Origin: Pandoraea iniqua
Lineage (GTDB): Bacteria > Pseudomonadota > Gammaproteobacteria > Burkholderiales > Burkholderiaceae
Reading direction: 5' to 3'
Length of the DNA: 64,000 bases
Assembly (NCBI RefSeq): GCF_902459685.1
Contig: NZ_CABPSF010000004.1
Coordinates: 310,001 to 374,000, forward strand
Program-made: the position numbers and the translations under genes
In this document: positions 44,433-53,084 of the stretch, piece by piece
How the letters are laid out: each line of letters starts with the position of its first letter
Numbering within the stretch: position 1 is the first letter of the stretch
Notes under the pieces: generated by a model
What the model was told of the DNA's origin: nothing
The model's input: the letters and a program-made list of their open reading frames with translations, nothing else
Database searches by the model: none

Positions 44433-45614
44433 ATGAAACGGGGTTTGGGGCTCGGGGGAGTACTCGTGGGTACGCTGCTGCTTGCGGCGTGCACGTTGCC
44501 AACAGGGGTGTCTGACAAGACGCTCAGCGCGGTGGGCTATCTGCCGCCGACAACCGCTGAAATTCCACTAAAGACCGGACCGACGGCGTCGACATTCGAC
44601 TATCCGGTCATGTTCGGCACGACACGCAAGGCATCGCCTGCCGGGGCGGGCTTCTCCGACGACCGGGATGAGGCGCTTCACTATGGCCGGGTGTTCGTGA
44701 CGATCCCTAAAAATCACCGTGTGGGCTCGCTGGGCTCGGACATCGGCACGTACTTCGGAAGCGATCCGAAGCTGACGGTGAACCGTTTCGAGTCAATCCC
44801 GGGAGAGGCGCAATTTCTTGCCATCGCGCAACGTGAACTTCGGCCGGTTACGGGCCCCGAAAACGGCTATGTCGTCGTCTTCATCCACGGCTACAACAAC
44901 TCGTTCAACGACGCGGCATTGCGCGCGGCGCAACTGGGCGCTGATCTGGATGTGCCGGCGAACAACATGTTCCTGTTCTCATGGGCGGCGAGAAGCGACG
45001 TGATCAAATACACCTTCGACGAGGCAACCGTCGACACCAGCGAGGTGTATTTCCGGTCGTTTCTGGAGACGGTCGCCAAGGCGGCAAATGGGCGAAAGAT
45101 TCATATCGTGGCGCACAGCATGGGGAATCGGGCATTGCTGCGTGTGATTGCGTCCGGCGTGAACACGGTCTCGTCGGAACGAGGGATCCGGTTCGGCCAG
45201 ATTATCCTCGCCGCTGCCGACGTCGACCGCGATCTGTTTGCGCAACTCGCACCGAACTATCTGAAAGTGTCGGACAGAACGACGGTCTACCTTTCCCCGT
45301 ACGACTTTGCGGTGGCGGCGTCCAGTCATGTCCACGACTATCCGCGCGTCGGCTGCGGAACGGCCCCGCAGGTGGTCGTCCCCGGTATCGACAACGTAGT
45401 GTCGAACCTGCCGGACGACTTCCCGTCGCATGCCTACTTCGCAGAGACGCTTCCCCTCCTGACGGACATCAAGAACCTGATGCTGCGCAACATGCCGGCG
45501 CGTTCCGGCGATAAGTGGAAGCGGGTGGATGGCTACTGGGTGGTCGGCGGCTCGCCCAACAACGCCAAGGTTGTCTGCCGGACTCGCAATACGCTGATGC
45601 CCGCGGCCCGATAG
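44433..45614 (+). CDS. Lipoprotein alpha/beta hydrolase (DUF900)
   Basis: A 393-aa envelope protein. The leader ends in the lipobox LAAC (about residues 17-20). The hydrolase domain shows VFIHGYNNSFNDA (oxyanion/early strand), the nucleophile motif HSMGN in IVAHSMGNRALL and a late DFAVAASSHVHDYPRVG stretch likely holding the catalytic His. This is the DUF900 pattern. GCGGAGG precedes the ATG at 44433. It converges on the tetR gene. Substrate unknown. Confidence 0.87.
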   Translation: MKRGLGLGGVLVGTLLLAACTLPTGVSDKTLSAVGYLPPTTAEIPLKTGPTASTFDYPVMFGTTRKASPAGAGFSDDRDEALHYGRVFVTIPKNHRVGSLGSDIGTYFGSDPKLTVNRFESIPGEAQFLAIAQRELRPVTGPENGYVVVFIHGYNNSFNDAALRAAQLGADLDVPANNMFLFSWAARSDVIKYTFDEATVDTSEVYFRSFLETVAKAANGRKIHIVAHSMGNRALLRVIASGVNTVSSERGIRFGQIILAAADVDRDLFAQLAPNYLKVSDRTTVYLSPYDFAVAASSHVHDYPRVGCGTAPQVVVPGIDNVVSNLPDDFPSHAYFAETLPLLTDIKNLMLRNMPARSGDKWKRVDGYWVVGGSPNNAKVVCRTRNTLMPAAR

Positions 45615-45644
45615 CCAGAAATCAGATCGAGCGCGGCAGGCGCG

Positions 45645-46349
45645 TTACGTTGCCGCGTTGCCGCGCTCGGTGGCGAGGTGCCGCTCAAGCAAGTCAATAT
45701 CTTCGCGCAACAGCTTGATCACCCCGGCGGCGCCGGGCTCGCCCGGTTGCCGCCCGGACTCCTGTTCGACCGTGCGCAATGCCATGTCGGCAATCTGTTC
45801 GGCGATCTCTTCGGCCTTGCGCGGGCCTGCGGGCGTGAACCACCATGCCGTCCAGTTGCACATGCCGATGATGGAAAACGCGGCGACCTTCGCATCCATC
45901 ACCCGGAACTGACCTCGCTCGATCCCCAGCTCGATGGCATGCCGGAACTGCTCCAGCACGGTGCGGCGGGACTGCTCGGCCAGCTTTTTCTGCTTGGGCG
46001 GCAGGTTGTCTTCATTGCGCTCGACAACACGAAATTGCAGCGGGTGCGTGAGGATCAGGTGCGCATGGCGCAGCACGAGATGGCGCAGCATCGCGGAGGG
46101 TTGCTGCAAGTTTTCCGGCAACGCCTCGGAGGCTAGTTCGCCCGCCGCGCGCGTGACCACCGTGGTGAGGACTTCGAGAATCGCTTCCTTACTCTTGAAG
46201 TAGTAATACAGCGCCGGCCGGCTGACGCCGACGACGTCGGCAATGTCGTTGAAACTCGTGCCGTCGAACCCGCGGTCGATGAAGAGTCGCGTGGCGACTT
46301 CCAGAATGTTTTCCCGCAACGCGTCGCTTTTGGTCTGTGCTTTGGTCAT
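45645..46349 (-). CDS. TetR-family regulator
   Basis: A 234-aa regulator with an N-terminal helix-turn-helix (SFNDIADVVGVSRPALYYYFKSKEAILEVL, residues about 30-60) and a ligand domain. The type recurs beside aromatic and acyl-CoA degradation genes. It is divergent from the operon starting at 46534, and the shared region holds AT-rich repeats centred on AGTAAA-N4-TTTACT. The ATG at 46349 is preferred over a GTG six bases upstream. It likely represses the operon until a CoA thioester or the substrate is present; this is inferred. Confidence 0.88.
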   Translation of the reverse strand: MTKAQTKSDALRENILEVATRLFIDRGFDGTSFNDIADVVGVSRPALYYYFKSKEAILEVLTTVVTRAAGELASEALPENLQQPSAMLRHLVLRHAHLILTHPLQFRVVERNEDNLPPKQKKLAEQSRRTVLEQFRHAIELGIERGQFRVMDAKVAAFSIIGMCNWTAWWFTPAGPRKAEEIAEQIADMALRTVEQESGRQPGEPGAAGVIKLLREDIDLLERHLATERGNAAT

Positions 46350-46451
46350 GGCCACTGTCTGGCGCGTCTTTTGACGCAGGCGTCAGAAAACCAACACCTT
46401 AACCAAATTCCCTTGCGGCGCAAAGCGCTGTGCCACGGTTGTTTACGGGTT

Positions 46452-46498
46452 TTTACTACATCGTCAATTTTCAGTAAAAATGTTTACTCATTCGTCAA
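46452..46498. promoter_or_regulatory. Operator region of the aromatic operon
   Basis: Two direct repeats TTTACTACATCGTCAA (46452-46467) and TTTACTCATTCGTCAA (46483-46498), 31 bases apart start to start (about three helical turns), with the palindrome AGTAAA-N4-TTTACT at 46473-46488 overlapping the second. A further TGACG-N4-CGTCA lies at 46372-46385. Candidate binding sites for the divergent TetR protein. Confidence 0.6.
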
Positions 46499-46533
46499 AA
46501 ATTAAACTAGTATGTAAAAAAAGGAGGTGGCAG

Positions 46534-47820
46534 ATGAGTCAACAGCAACAGGGTCGCGGCGACGGCCAAAGCGCGACCGCAGGGTTTCTGAACACGGATT
46601 GGAATCCGCGCGACCTGCCGCTGGGCGCGAGCACCCGCAACGTGGTGCTGCGCACCGGCGACGGTGCGGCGACGAGCGGGTCGCTCTACACCGCCGGGTC
46701 GCCCGATACGGTGGTCTGCATCATGCATCCGCGCGAATTCATGGCGTGCCATTACCTGATTCCGGACATCGTCGACGCAGGCTTCGCGGCGTGGACGCAG
46801 GCGCCGCGCTCGGTGGGCAACGACATGCGGCTCGAACACGAATTTGCGCTCTACGACGTGGCCGCCGGCATGCGCTTTTTGCGCGACGCGGGCTTCAAGC
46901 GCATCGTGCTGCTCGGCAATTCGGGCGGCAGCGGCCTTTACGCCCTTTATGTGCAGCAGTCGGGTCTGGCGCCGGACGCGCGCATCGAACGCACCCCCGG
47001 CGGGCGTCCGACGAAGCTGGCGTCGCTCGACATGCCGGTCGTCGACGGCATGGTGTTCGTGGCCCCCCATCCGGGGCAGGGCGCGTTGCTGCAAATGTGT
47101 ATCGACCCATCGGTTACCAACGAGCACGACGCGCTGTCGGTCGATCCGACGCTCGACCCGTTCGATCCGGCCAATGGTTTCGTGCCGCGACAACCCGGCA
47201 CTCCCGCGTCGTCACGTTACGACGCCGACTTCGTCACGCGCTACCGTGCAGCGCAAACCGCCCGCGTGGCCCGGCTCGACGCGATGGCCCGCGATCTGAT
47301 TGCCGCCCGCCAAGGCGCGCGCGAACGGATGAAGCGCGAAGGCGGCAGTGCCGACGGCACACTGCGCCGTATGGCCGCTCACACCCCGCTGATGACTGTT
47401 TGGCGTACCGACGCCGACCTGCGCTGCTTCGACCTGACGCTTGACCCTTCGGACCGTCGCTATGGCTCGTTGTGGGGCAGCGATCCGTTCGCATCGAATT
47501 ACGGATCGGTGGGTTTCGGGCGCGTCTGTTCGCCCGAAGCGTGGCTGTCGACGTGGTCGGGGCTGTCGTCGAACGCGCTGCTCTCGAAAACGGCGGCCGC
47601 CATCGTGCAGCCGACGCTGCTCATCGAATACACGGGCGATCAGGCGTGCTTCCCGAGTGTGATCGCGGACCTCTACGCGAGCCTCGGCACGACGCACAAG
47701 TCGCATCGGCGCGTGCGTGGCGACCACCATGGCCGCGCGCTCGCGCCTGAGGACGAAGCTGGGCGCTACGTCGCGGGACGCCTCTTGCAAGACTGGCTGC
47801 GCGAGACCTTTCCGCAATGA
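46534..47820 (+). CDS. Alpha/beta hydrolase family protein
   Basis: A 428-aa probable hydrolase. The nucleophile elbow is GNSGGSG (S130), preceded by the strand VVCIMHPREFM, with a likely catalytic Asp in IEYTGDQACFP and His in GDHHGRALAP near the C-terminus. A long insert (residues about 175-320) is rich in Arg and Asp and may form a lid. AAAGGAGGTGG gives an excellent ribosome site for the ATG at 46534. First gene of the TetR-controlled operon. In this setting it may hydrolyse a ring-cleavage product, but an ester- or amide-hydrolase role before ring attack is also possible. Confidence 0.75.
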   Translation: MSQQQQGRGDGQSATAGFLNTDWNPRDLPLGASTRNVVLRTGDGAATSGSLYTAGSPDTVVCIMHPREFMACHYLIPDIVDAGFAAWTQAPRSVGNDMRLEHEFALYDVAAGMRFLRDAGFKRIVLLGNSGGSGLYALYVQQSGLAPDARIERTPGGRPTKLASLDMPVVDGMVFVAPHPGQGALLQMCIDPSVTNEHDALSVDPTLDPFDPANGFVPRQPGTPASSRYDADFVTRYRAAQTARVARLDAMARDLIAARQGARERMKREGGSADGTLRRMAAHTPLMTVWRTDADLRCFDLTLDPSDRRYGSLWGSDPFASNYGSVGFGRVCSPEAWLSTWSGLSSNALLSKTAAAIVQPTLLIEYTGDQACFPSVIADLYASLGTTHKSHRRVRGDHHGRALAPEDEAGRYVAGRLLQDWLRETFPQ

Positions 47821-47877
47821 CGGCACCGATCACGCCTTTCTGGCCAACCTATTTACCCGACCTCCGGGAGACCCGAC

Positions 47878-48525
47878 ATGAAGTTGAATGACATCCCCGC
47901 TGCGGATCTTGCCTTGCGTCTGCATGGTGTCGATCACACCGCACGGCCGACGTGGCGCTTGCGCGAAACCGTCGAGTTTTATCGCGACGTGCTCGGCCTG
48001 CCGCTGATCCACACGATCTCCGCACGCGGCTGGGGGCCTGCTACGCACCCCGACTTTCTGCACTTCTTTTTCGATAGCGGCAACGGCAGCACCATCGCGT
48101 TTTTCTACTATCTCGGTAGTGACGAGCCCGCGGCGCTCGCTCGCCATCAGGGCAGCGCGCCGTTTCCCGACGATCACGTGTTCGACGCTACGCACACCGC
48201 ATGGCTGGTCGACACGCAAGCCGATCTGCACGCGTGGAAAGCCCGTCTGGAGGCGCGCGGTGTCGAGGTGTCGGCCGAGACAGCGCACGAAGTGATCGAG
48301 TCGATTTACTTCCGCGACCCGAATGGCTATTTCATCGAGATCACCCGGAAGTTGCGCGCGTTGGAGAGCATCGATGCCCGCGATGCTGCCGCCACGCTTG
48401 AGGCTGCGATGGAAATCGAAGACGAAGCCCGCGACGGGAGCGCACCATTCACGTGTATCGACGCCGTCTGGCTGCGCAAGGCGCAACGCCTGAATCAACG
48501 CCTGCGCGAGGAGCGTCAGTCATGA
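47878..48525 (+). CDS. VOC-family (glyoxalase/extradiol-dioxygenase fold) protein
   Basis: A 215-aa protein of the vicinal-oxygen-chelate fold. Likely metal ligands are H20 (LHGVDHTAR), H62 (FLHFFFD), H106 (ATHTAWLV) and E154 (GYFIEITRK), which spread over two beta-alpha-beta-beta-beta modules. The family includes glyoxalase I, extradiol dioxygenases and epimerases. After the VOC domain comes a 50-residue helical tail. In this operon no other ring-cleavage enzyme is present, so a dioxygenase role is possible but unproven. GGGAG precedes the ATG. It overlaps the next gene by four bases (ATGA). Confidence 0.8.
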   Translation: MKLNDIPAADLALRLHGVDHTARPTWRLRETVEFYRDVLGLPLIHTISARGWGPATHPDFLHFFFDSGNGSTIAFFYYLGSDEPAALARHQGSAPFPDDHVFDATHTAWLVDTQADLHAWKARLEARGVEVSAETAHEVIESIYFRDPNGYFIEITRKLRALESIDARDAAATLEAAMEIEDEARDGSAPFTCIDAVWLRKAQRLNQRLREERQS

Positions 48526-48779
48526 GCGCCCATCCGTTACAGATTTTCGTATTGAACGTGCTGGAATTCGCGTCGCTGATCGACGCGGCGCGGCGACTGC
48601 CTGAATGCCGTATCGAGGCGGCCGGCGACTACACGGTGATTGCCAGCGACGTGCCGATTGCGTTCGAGCGCCGGGCGCTGGGACTGAAGCCGGCCGTCTG
48701 GTATGGCCTTTTCACGGGCGGCCTCGACGGCCGGATCGATTACGAACGCGACATCGTGCGGATCGCTCCGCGCGCATAA
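48522..48779 (+). CDS. Hypothetical 85-aa operon protein
   Basis: A small acidic-to-neutral protein with no family I recognise: about two thirds strand-like (LQIFVLNVLEFASLIDAARRLPECRIEAAGDYTVIASDVPIAFERR). Starts inside the VOC stop (ATGA) and precedes the ligase by 28 bases, so it is clearly an operon member and conserved coding use makes it likely real. It could be an accessory subunit of the VOC enzyme or of the ligase; nothing in the sequence decides. Confidence 0.7.
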   Translation: MSAHPLQIFVLNVLEFASLIDAARRLPECRIEAAGDYTVIASDVPIAFERRALGLKPAVWYGLFTGGLDGRIDYERDIVRIAPRA

Positions 48780-48807
48780 GTTCGCGACAGACCATGCAGG
48801 AGACAGC

Positions 48808-50529
48808 ATGAGCGGTATTAATCACCGTATTTATCAGCGTATTGACGGCGTCACGTATTGCCCGCCCGAACTGGCGCAGCGATATTTCGCTTCGAACGCT
48901 TGGCGAGATACGACCCTTGGCGATGCGTTGCGGGCTACCGCCGCGCGTGTGCCGGATCGCCCCGCCTATCTCAGCGATGAGGCCACACTGACCTTTGCCG
49001 AGCTAGACGCGCGCAGCGAGCGGCTGGGCGCGGCGCTGATCGAGCTGGGCCTGCGACCCGGCGACCGCGCGATCTTCCAGATGGGCACGACAGTGGACAC
49101 GGTTGTCGCGCTGATGGGCGCCTACAAGGCGGGTGTGGTGCCGGTTTGTGCCGTGCCGCAATACCGCGAAGTCGAAATCGGCCAACTGGCGGCGCAGTCG
49201 GGCGCTCGTGGCTATTTCGTGCAGGCGGATTTTTCGAGCTTCGATCTCGTCGCGTTCGCACGTCAGATGATGGACCGGCACCCGTCGATCGAACACTTGC
49301 TGGTCGCCCGCGCAGCGAACGACAGCTTCGCGAGCACTGGCGCGCATGGCATCGAGCGACTGATCGATGCCATGCCGCTTGAACGAGCCCGTGCGGTGCT
49401 GTCCGACATTCGCATCGGCAGTGAAGACGTCTTGAGTTTTCAACTCTCGGGCGGCACGACGGGGGTGCCGAAGATCATCCCGCGCTTTCATGCGGAATAT
49501 CTAGGCCACTCGCTCGCGTGGATGCGCCACATCGGCATGACCGAGCACAGCCGCATGATCTGGTCGTTGCCACTGCTGCATAACGCGGGCCAGCTTTATG
49601 TGCTCGCGTCGACCGTTGCCACCGGCATGACGACTGTGCTGATGCCGCGCGTCGACATCGCCCGCATGCTCACGCTGATCGAAATGCATCGCGTCACGCA
49701 TGGCCTGTCGATCGGGCCGGTTGCGCCGCAGATGATCGCGTACAAGGACGTCGCCCGGCACGATCTGTCGTCGCTGGAACTGTTCGGCACGATGAGCCGC
49801 GCCGACTCGCTGGAAGACCATCTCGGCGTGCCTTGCTTCAATCTTTACGGCACGACCGAAGGCTTGCTCATGGGTGCCGGGGCAGGGTTGCCTGCTGCTG
49901 TTCGACACCACACGCAGGGCTTGTCGGGATGTGAGGACGACGAGATTCGCGTGCTGGTCCCGGGCACCGACTCGCCGGTAGATGAGGGCACGCCGGGTGA
50001 GTTGTGCTTCCGTGGGCCGTCGAGCCTGCGCGGGTATTACCACGCCCCTGAAGCGACGGCGCAGACGCTCACGCCGGACGGCTTTGTGCGCACCGGCGAC
50101 ATGGTGACGGCGCGCATCGTTGATGGTGTGCGTTGCTTCGCCTTCGAAGGACGCCTGCGTGACAACATCAATCGCGGCGGCGAGAAGATCGGCTGCGAGG
50201 AGGTCGAGGCGTTCGTGAGCCATCACCCTGCGGTGGCCGACGCCAAGCTGGTTGCCATGCCAGATCCGCTCTACGGCGAGAAGGGCTGTGTCTACCTGAT
50301 TCTTCGGCCCGGACATGCTGCGCCGACGGTGGTTGAGCTGGCGACGTTTCTCGTCGGGCACGGGCTGGCGAAGTTCAAGTGTCCGGAACGCATCGAGACG
50401 GTCGACGAGTTTCCCGTCACGCGGGTGGGGAAAGTCGACAAGGCCTCGCTGCGTGCGGCGATTGCGGGCCGCATTGCGTCGGAGTCTGCCGAGTCGACGG
50501 CCGCACATGCCGGAGAGGAGGGCAAATGA
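48808..50529 (+). CDS. AMP-dependent aryl-acid ligase (DhbE/SdgA-like)
   Basis: A 573-aa adenylate-forming ligase activating an aromatic acid with ATP and probably CoA. Visible: phosphate loop LSGGTTGVPK (213-222), LYGTTEG, FVRTGDMV, hinge FEGRLRDNINRGGEKIGCEEVE and the C-terminal catalytic Lys in TRVGKVDKASL. It is most like 2,3-dihydroxybenzoate-AMP ligases: in those, a His-Asn pair (H234-N235 in DhbE) contacts the aryl carboxylate and 2-hydroxyl, and here PLLHNAG keeps HN at about 258-259. That suits salicylate- or anthranilate-like acids. AGGAG precedes the ATG at 48808. Its stop overlaps the thioesterase start. Confidence 0.85.
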   Translation: MSGINHRIYQRIDGVTYCPPELAQRYFASNAWRDTTLGDALRATAARVPDRPAYLSDEATLTFAELDARSERLGAALIELGLRPGDRAIFQMGTTVDTVVALMGAYKAGVVPVCAVPQYREVEIGQLAAQSGARGYFVQADFSSFDLVAFARQMMDRHPSIEHLLVARAANDSFASTGAHGIERLIDAMPLERARAVLSDIRIGSEDVLSFQLSGGTTGVPKIIPRFHAEYLGHSLAWMRHIGMTEHSRMIWSLPLLHNAGQLYVLASTVATGMTTVLMPRVDIARMLTLIEMHRVTHGLSIGPVAPQMIAYKDVARHDLSSLELFGTMSRADSLEDHLGVPCFNLYGTTEGLLMGAGAGLPAAVRHHTQGLSGCEDDEIRVLVPGTDSPVDEGTPGELCFRGPSSLRGYYHAPEATAQTLTPDGFVRTGDMVTARIVDGVRCFAFEGRLRDNINRGGEKIGCEEVEAFVSHHPAVADAKLVAMPDPLYGEKGCVYLILRPGHAAPTVVELATFLVGHGLAKFKCPERIETVDEFPVTRVGKVDKASLRAAIAGRIASESAESTAAHAGEEGK

Positions 50530-51038
50530 TCAGCACCGAATACGTGTTGAGCGAGCAGCCCTTCGTCGTGCGCCGGCGGGTGCGCTGGGGCGAGTGCGAT
50601 CCGGCGGGCGTCGTCTACACCGCGACGTTCTCCGACTACGTCATCTCGGTCGCCGAGCTGTTCTACGGATCGCTCTTCGGCGGTACGCCGCAGGCCGTGA
50701 AGGATCGTCATGGTTTCGGCACGCCGACCCGTGCGCTCGAATTCGATTTCCGCCGCTCGCTATGGCCCGACGACACCTTCGACATCGGCGTTGAAGTCGA
50801 AGGTATCCGCACGCGCACTTTCACGTTACTGATGACCGCACGCAAGGCCGATGGCGAGATTGCATTCGTCGCGCGGCTTACGCCGGTCTGCATCCAGCGC
50901 GGCAAGCGCGAGTCCATCGAGATGCCAGCCGTATTGCGCGAGGCACTTGACCAATACCAAACGCGCTGCCGAACGAGCTGCCAAACGGGCTGCGAAGCGG
51001 CAGGCGCGACCACATTTGCGGGAGAACCGACCCCATGA
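50526..51038 (+). CDS. 4HBT-type acyl-CoA thioesterase
   Basis: A 170-aa hotdog-fold thioesterase. RVRWGECDPAGVVYTATFSDYV (residues about 16-37) is the 4-hydroxybenzoyl-CoA thioesterase signature with the catalytic Asp in GECDPAG. It would release the hydroxylated aryl acid from its CoA thioester after the monooxygenase step. The C-terminal 25 residues are Cys/Thr-rich (CRTSCQTGCEAAG) and outside the fold. It is coupled to both neighbours by ATGA overlaps. Confidence 0.88.
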   Translation: MISTEYVLSEQPFVVRRRVRWGECDPAGVVYTATFSDYVISVAELFYGSLFGGTPQAVKDRHGFGTPTRALEFDFRRSLWPDDTFDIGVEVEGIRTRTFTLLMTARKADGEIAFVARLTPVCIQRGKRESIEMPAVLREALDQYQTRCRTSCQTGCEAAGATTFAGEPTP

Positions 51039-51832
51039 CATCCACGAATTTCCGTAATTCCCACAGTTTTCGCATCGGCCAGATCGTGCCCAGCTCGAAC
51101 ACCACGATGGAGACTGAGATCCCCGCGATGCTGCGTGCACGCGAGCAGGTTTTGCCAGAGCGCTTCACGTTTCATTCGAGCCGCATGCGCATGCATCGCG
51201 TGGTGAAGGAAGAGCTCGAAGCGATGAACCGTGAAGGGTTGCGCTGCGCCGCCGAACTCGCCGACGCCCGCGTGGACGTGATGAGCACCGCGTGTCTGGT
51301 CGCCATCATGGCGATGGGGCCCGGCTACCACCGGCAGGTCGAGGAAGACCTGCGCCGCGTGGCGCGTGAAAACCACTGCGAGGCGGCGGTAATGACGTCG
51401 GCGGGCGCGCTCGTGGCCGGCCTGAAAACGCTAGGTGCTCGCAAGGTATCGCTGATGGCCCCGTATATGAAGCCGCTCACGCAGGCAGTGGTCGAGTACA
51501 TCGAGCACGAAGGTATCGAGGTGATCGACGCACTGTCGTTCGAGATTCCAGACAACTTGGAAGTCGGGCGCCGCGATCCGATGCAACTGCTCGACGACGT
51601 CAAGCGGTTGAACACGGCCAACGTGGATGCGGTGGTGCTGTCCGCCTGCGTGCAGATGCCGTCGCTGCCCGCAATTCAGGTCGCGCAGGACGCACTGGGC
51701 TTGCCCGTGACATCGACCGCCGTGAGTACCGTGCGTCAGATGCTCGATCACCTCGGGCTGGCCCCGGTGGTGCCGGACGCGGGTGCGCTGCTGGCAGGTG
51801 CCGATGCCAAGGCACGCGTGCGGATCGCTTGA
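51035..51832 (+). CDS. Maleate cis-trans isomerase
   Basis: A 265-aa enzyme of the Asp/Glu racemase fold. It begins with the maleate-isomerase signature IGQIVPSSNTTMETEIPAML (residues 14-33) and has both active-site cysteines: C87 (STACLVAIMAMG) and C205 (LSACVQMPSL). It would isomerise maleate to fumarate, which enters the TCA cycle. This reaction ends nicotinate and some gentisate routes in bacteria. Its presence predicts that the upstream pathway makes maleate or a maleamate-like product. An arylmalonate decarboxylase-like role is less likely. Confidence 0.88.
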   Translation: MTSTNFRNSHSFRIGQIVPSSNTTMETEIPAMLRAREQVLPERFTFHSSRMRMHRVVKEELEAMNREGLRCAAELADARVDVMSTACLVAIMAMGPGYHRQVEEDLRRVARENHCEAAVMTSAGALVAGLKTLGARKVSLMAPYMKPLTQAVVEYIEHEGIEVIDALSFEIPDNLEVGRRDPMQLLDDVKRLNTANVDAVVLSACVQMPSLPAIQVAQDALGLPVTSTAVSTVRQMLDHLGLAPVVPDAGALLAGADAKARVRIA

Positions 51833-51866
51833 TGCCACTGCTATCCCCAGAACAAAGGAGTTCATC

Positions 51867-53015
51867 ATGAAAATCGCCGTCATCGGTGGCGGGCCGGCGG
51901 GCCTGTACTTTTCGCTGTTGATGAAGCAGCGTCATCCGGAGGACGAGATCATCGTCCATGAGCGCAATGCCGCGCACGCCACTTATGGTTGGGGTGTCGT
52001 GTTCTCCGACATCGCGCTCGCGTTCCTGAAGGAAGCGGATGAGGCTTTCTTCCGTAAGTTCACGGCGCACCATACGCGCTGCGACTACATGGAAATCGTC
52101 CATCAGGGCGTGCCGGTGCGCCTGAGCAATAACCACTTCTCGCGTACGTCGCGCATCGACATGCTGCGCGTGCTGCAAGAAGCCTGCGCAGAGGCTGGCG
52201 TGGAGGTTCGCTACAACAGTCACATCACGGACCCCGCACAGTTGCCCGACGCTGACGTCGTGATTGCCGCCGATGGTGTGAACAGTGAAGTGCGCACGCG
52301 CATGGCCGAGCATTTCGCGCCGAGCTTCGACGAGCGCCGCAACAAGTTCGCGTGGTACGGCACTTCGCAGTTGTTCCACCCGGTGTCGCTCATCTTTCGC
52401 CAGACGCCGCATGGCGTGTTCATGGCGCATGCGTATCAATACAGCCCGGGGCACTCGACGTTTCTCGTTGAGGTGGATCCCGAGACGTGGCAGCGCTGCG
52501 GTCTCGATACCGCCACAGAGGACGAGAGCCGGGCGTTCTGCGAGCAGATTTTCGCCGACGATCTGGGCGGGCATGCGCTGCTGACGAACCGTTCCAACTG
52601 GTTTCAGGCACGTGTGGTCAGCAATGCGCGGTGGTCGCACGGCAACGTGGTGTTGCTCGGCGATGCGCTGCGCAGCGTGCATTTCTCGCTCGGGTCGGGA
52701 ACGCGTATGGCCATGCAGGACGCTATCGCGTTGTTCGAGGCGCTTTGTGCGAATCGCAACGATGTCCCTGCGGCATTTGCGGCGTTTGAGGAAAGCCGAC
52801 GCGGTGCGTCCGACCGCTTTCAGGATGCGGCGAGACGCAGTCTTGACTGGTACGAGTCGGTCGACAAGCGAATGCAGCTCGACCCGGTGAGCTTCGCCTA
52901 CGACTACATGCTTCGCACCGGACGCGTAAGTCACGAGGATCTGCGCCAGCGCGACCCGGCGTTCATCGCACAGGTGGAAGCGGTGAAGCCTTCGCTGCGC
53001 GAGCACGCGGCGTAG
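51867..53015 (+). CDS. FAD-dependent aromatic monooxygenase (salicylyl-CoA 5-hydroxylase-like)
   Basis: A 382-aa single-component flavoprotein hydroxylase. The FAD motif is VIGGGPAGLYFS (residues 5-16), NADPH/FAD motif DVVIAADGVNS and the GD motif VVLLGDALRSVHFSLGSGTRMAMQDA. Proteins of this type, without the tyrosine/phenol hydroxylase C-terminal domain, include salicylyl-CoA 5-hydroxylase (SdgC) and the N-terminal part of 2-aminobenzoyl-CoA monooxygenase. AAAGGAG precedes the ATG. Neighbouring ligase and thioesterase fit hydroxylation at the CoA-ester stage; direct assignment is inferred. Confidence 0.85.
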   Translation: MKIAVIGGGPAGLYFSLLMKQRHPEDEIIVHERNAAHATYGWGVVFSDIALAFLKEADEAFFRKFTAHHTRCDYMEIVHQGVPVRLSNNHFSRTSRIDMLRVLQEACAEAGVEVRYNSHITDPAQLPDADVVIAADGVNSEVRTRMAEHFAPSFDERRNKFAWYGTSQLFHPVSLIFRQTPHGVFMAHAYQYSPGHSTFLVEVDPETWQRCGLDTATEDESRAFCEQIFADDLGGHALLTNRSNWFQARVVSNARWSHGNVVLLGDALRSVHFSLGSGTRMAMQDAIALFEALCANRNDVPAAFAAFEESRRGASDRFQDAARRSLDWYESVDKRMQLDPVSFAYDYMLRTGRVSHEDLRQRDPAFIAQVEAVKPSLREHAA

Positions 53016-53084
53016 CAGGCAGGACAACCCCGAACCATCCAAAACAAGGCGCAGACAAGCGTCATATCAGGACAGGAGACATTC

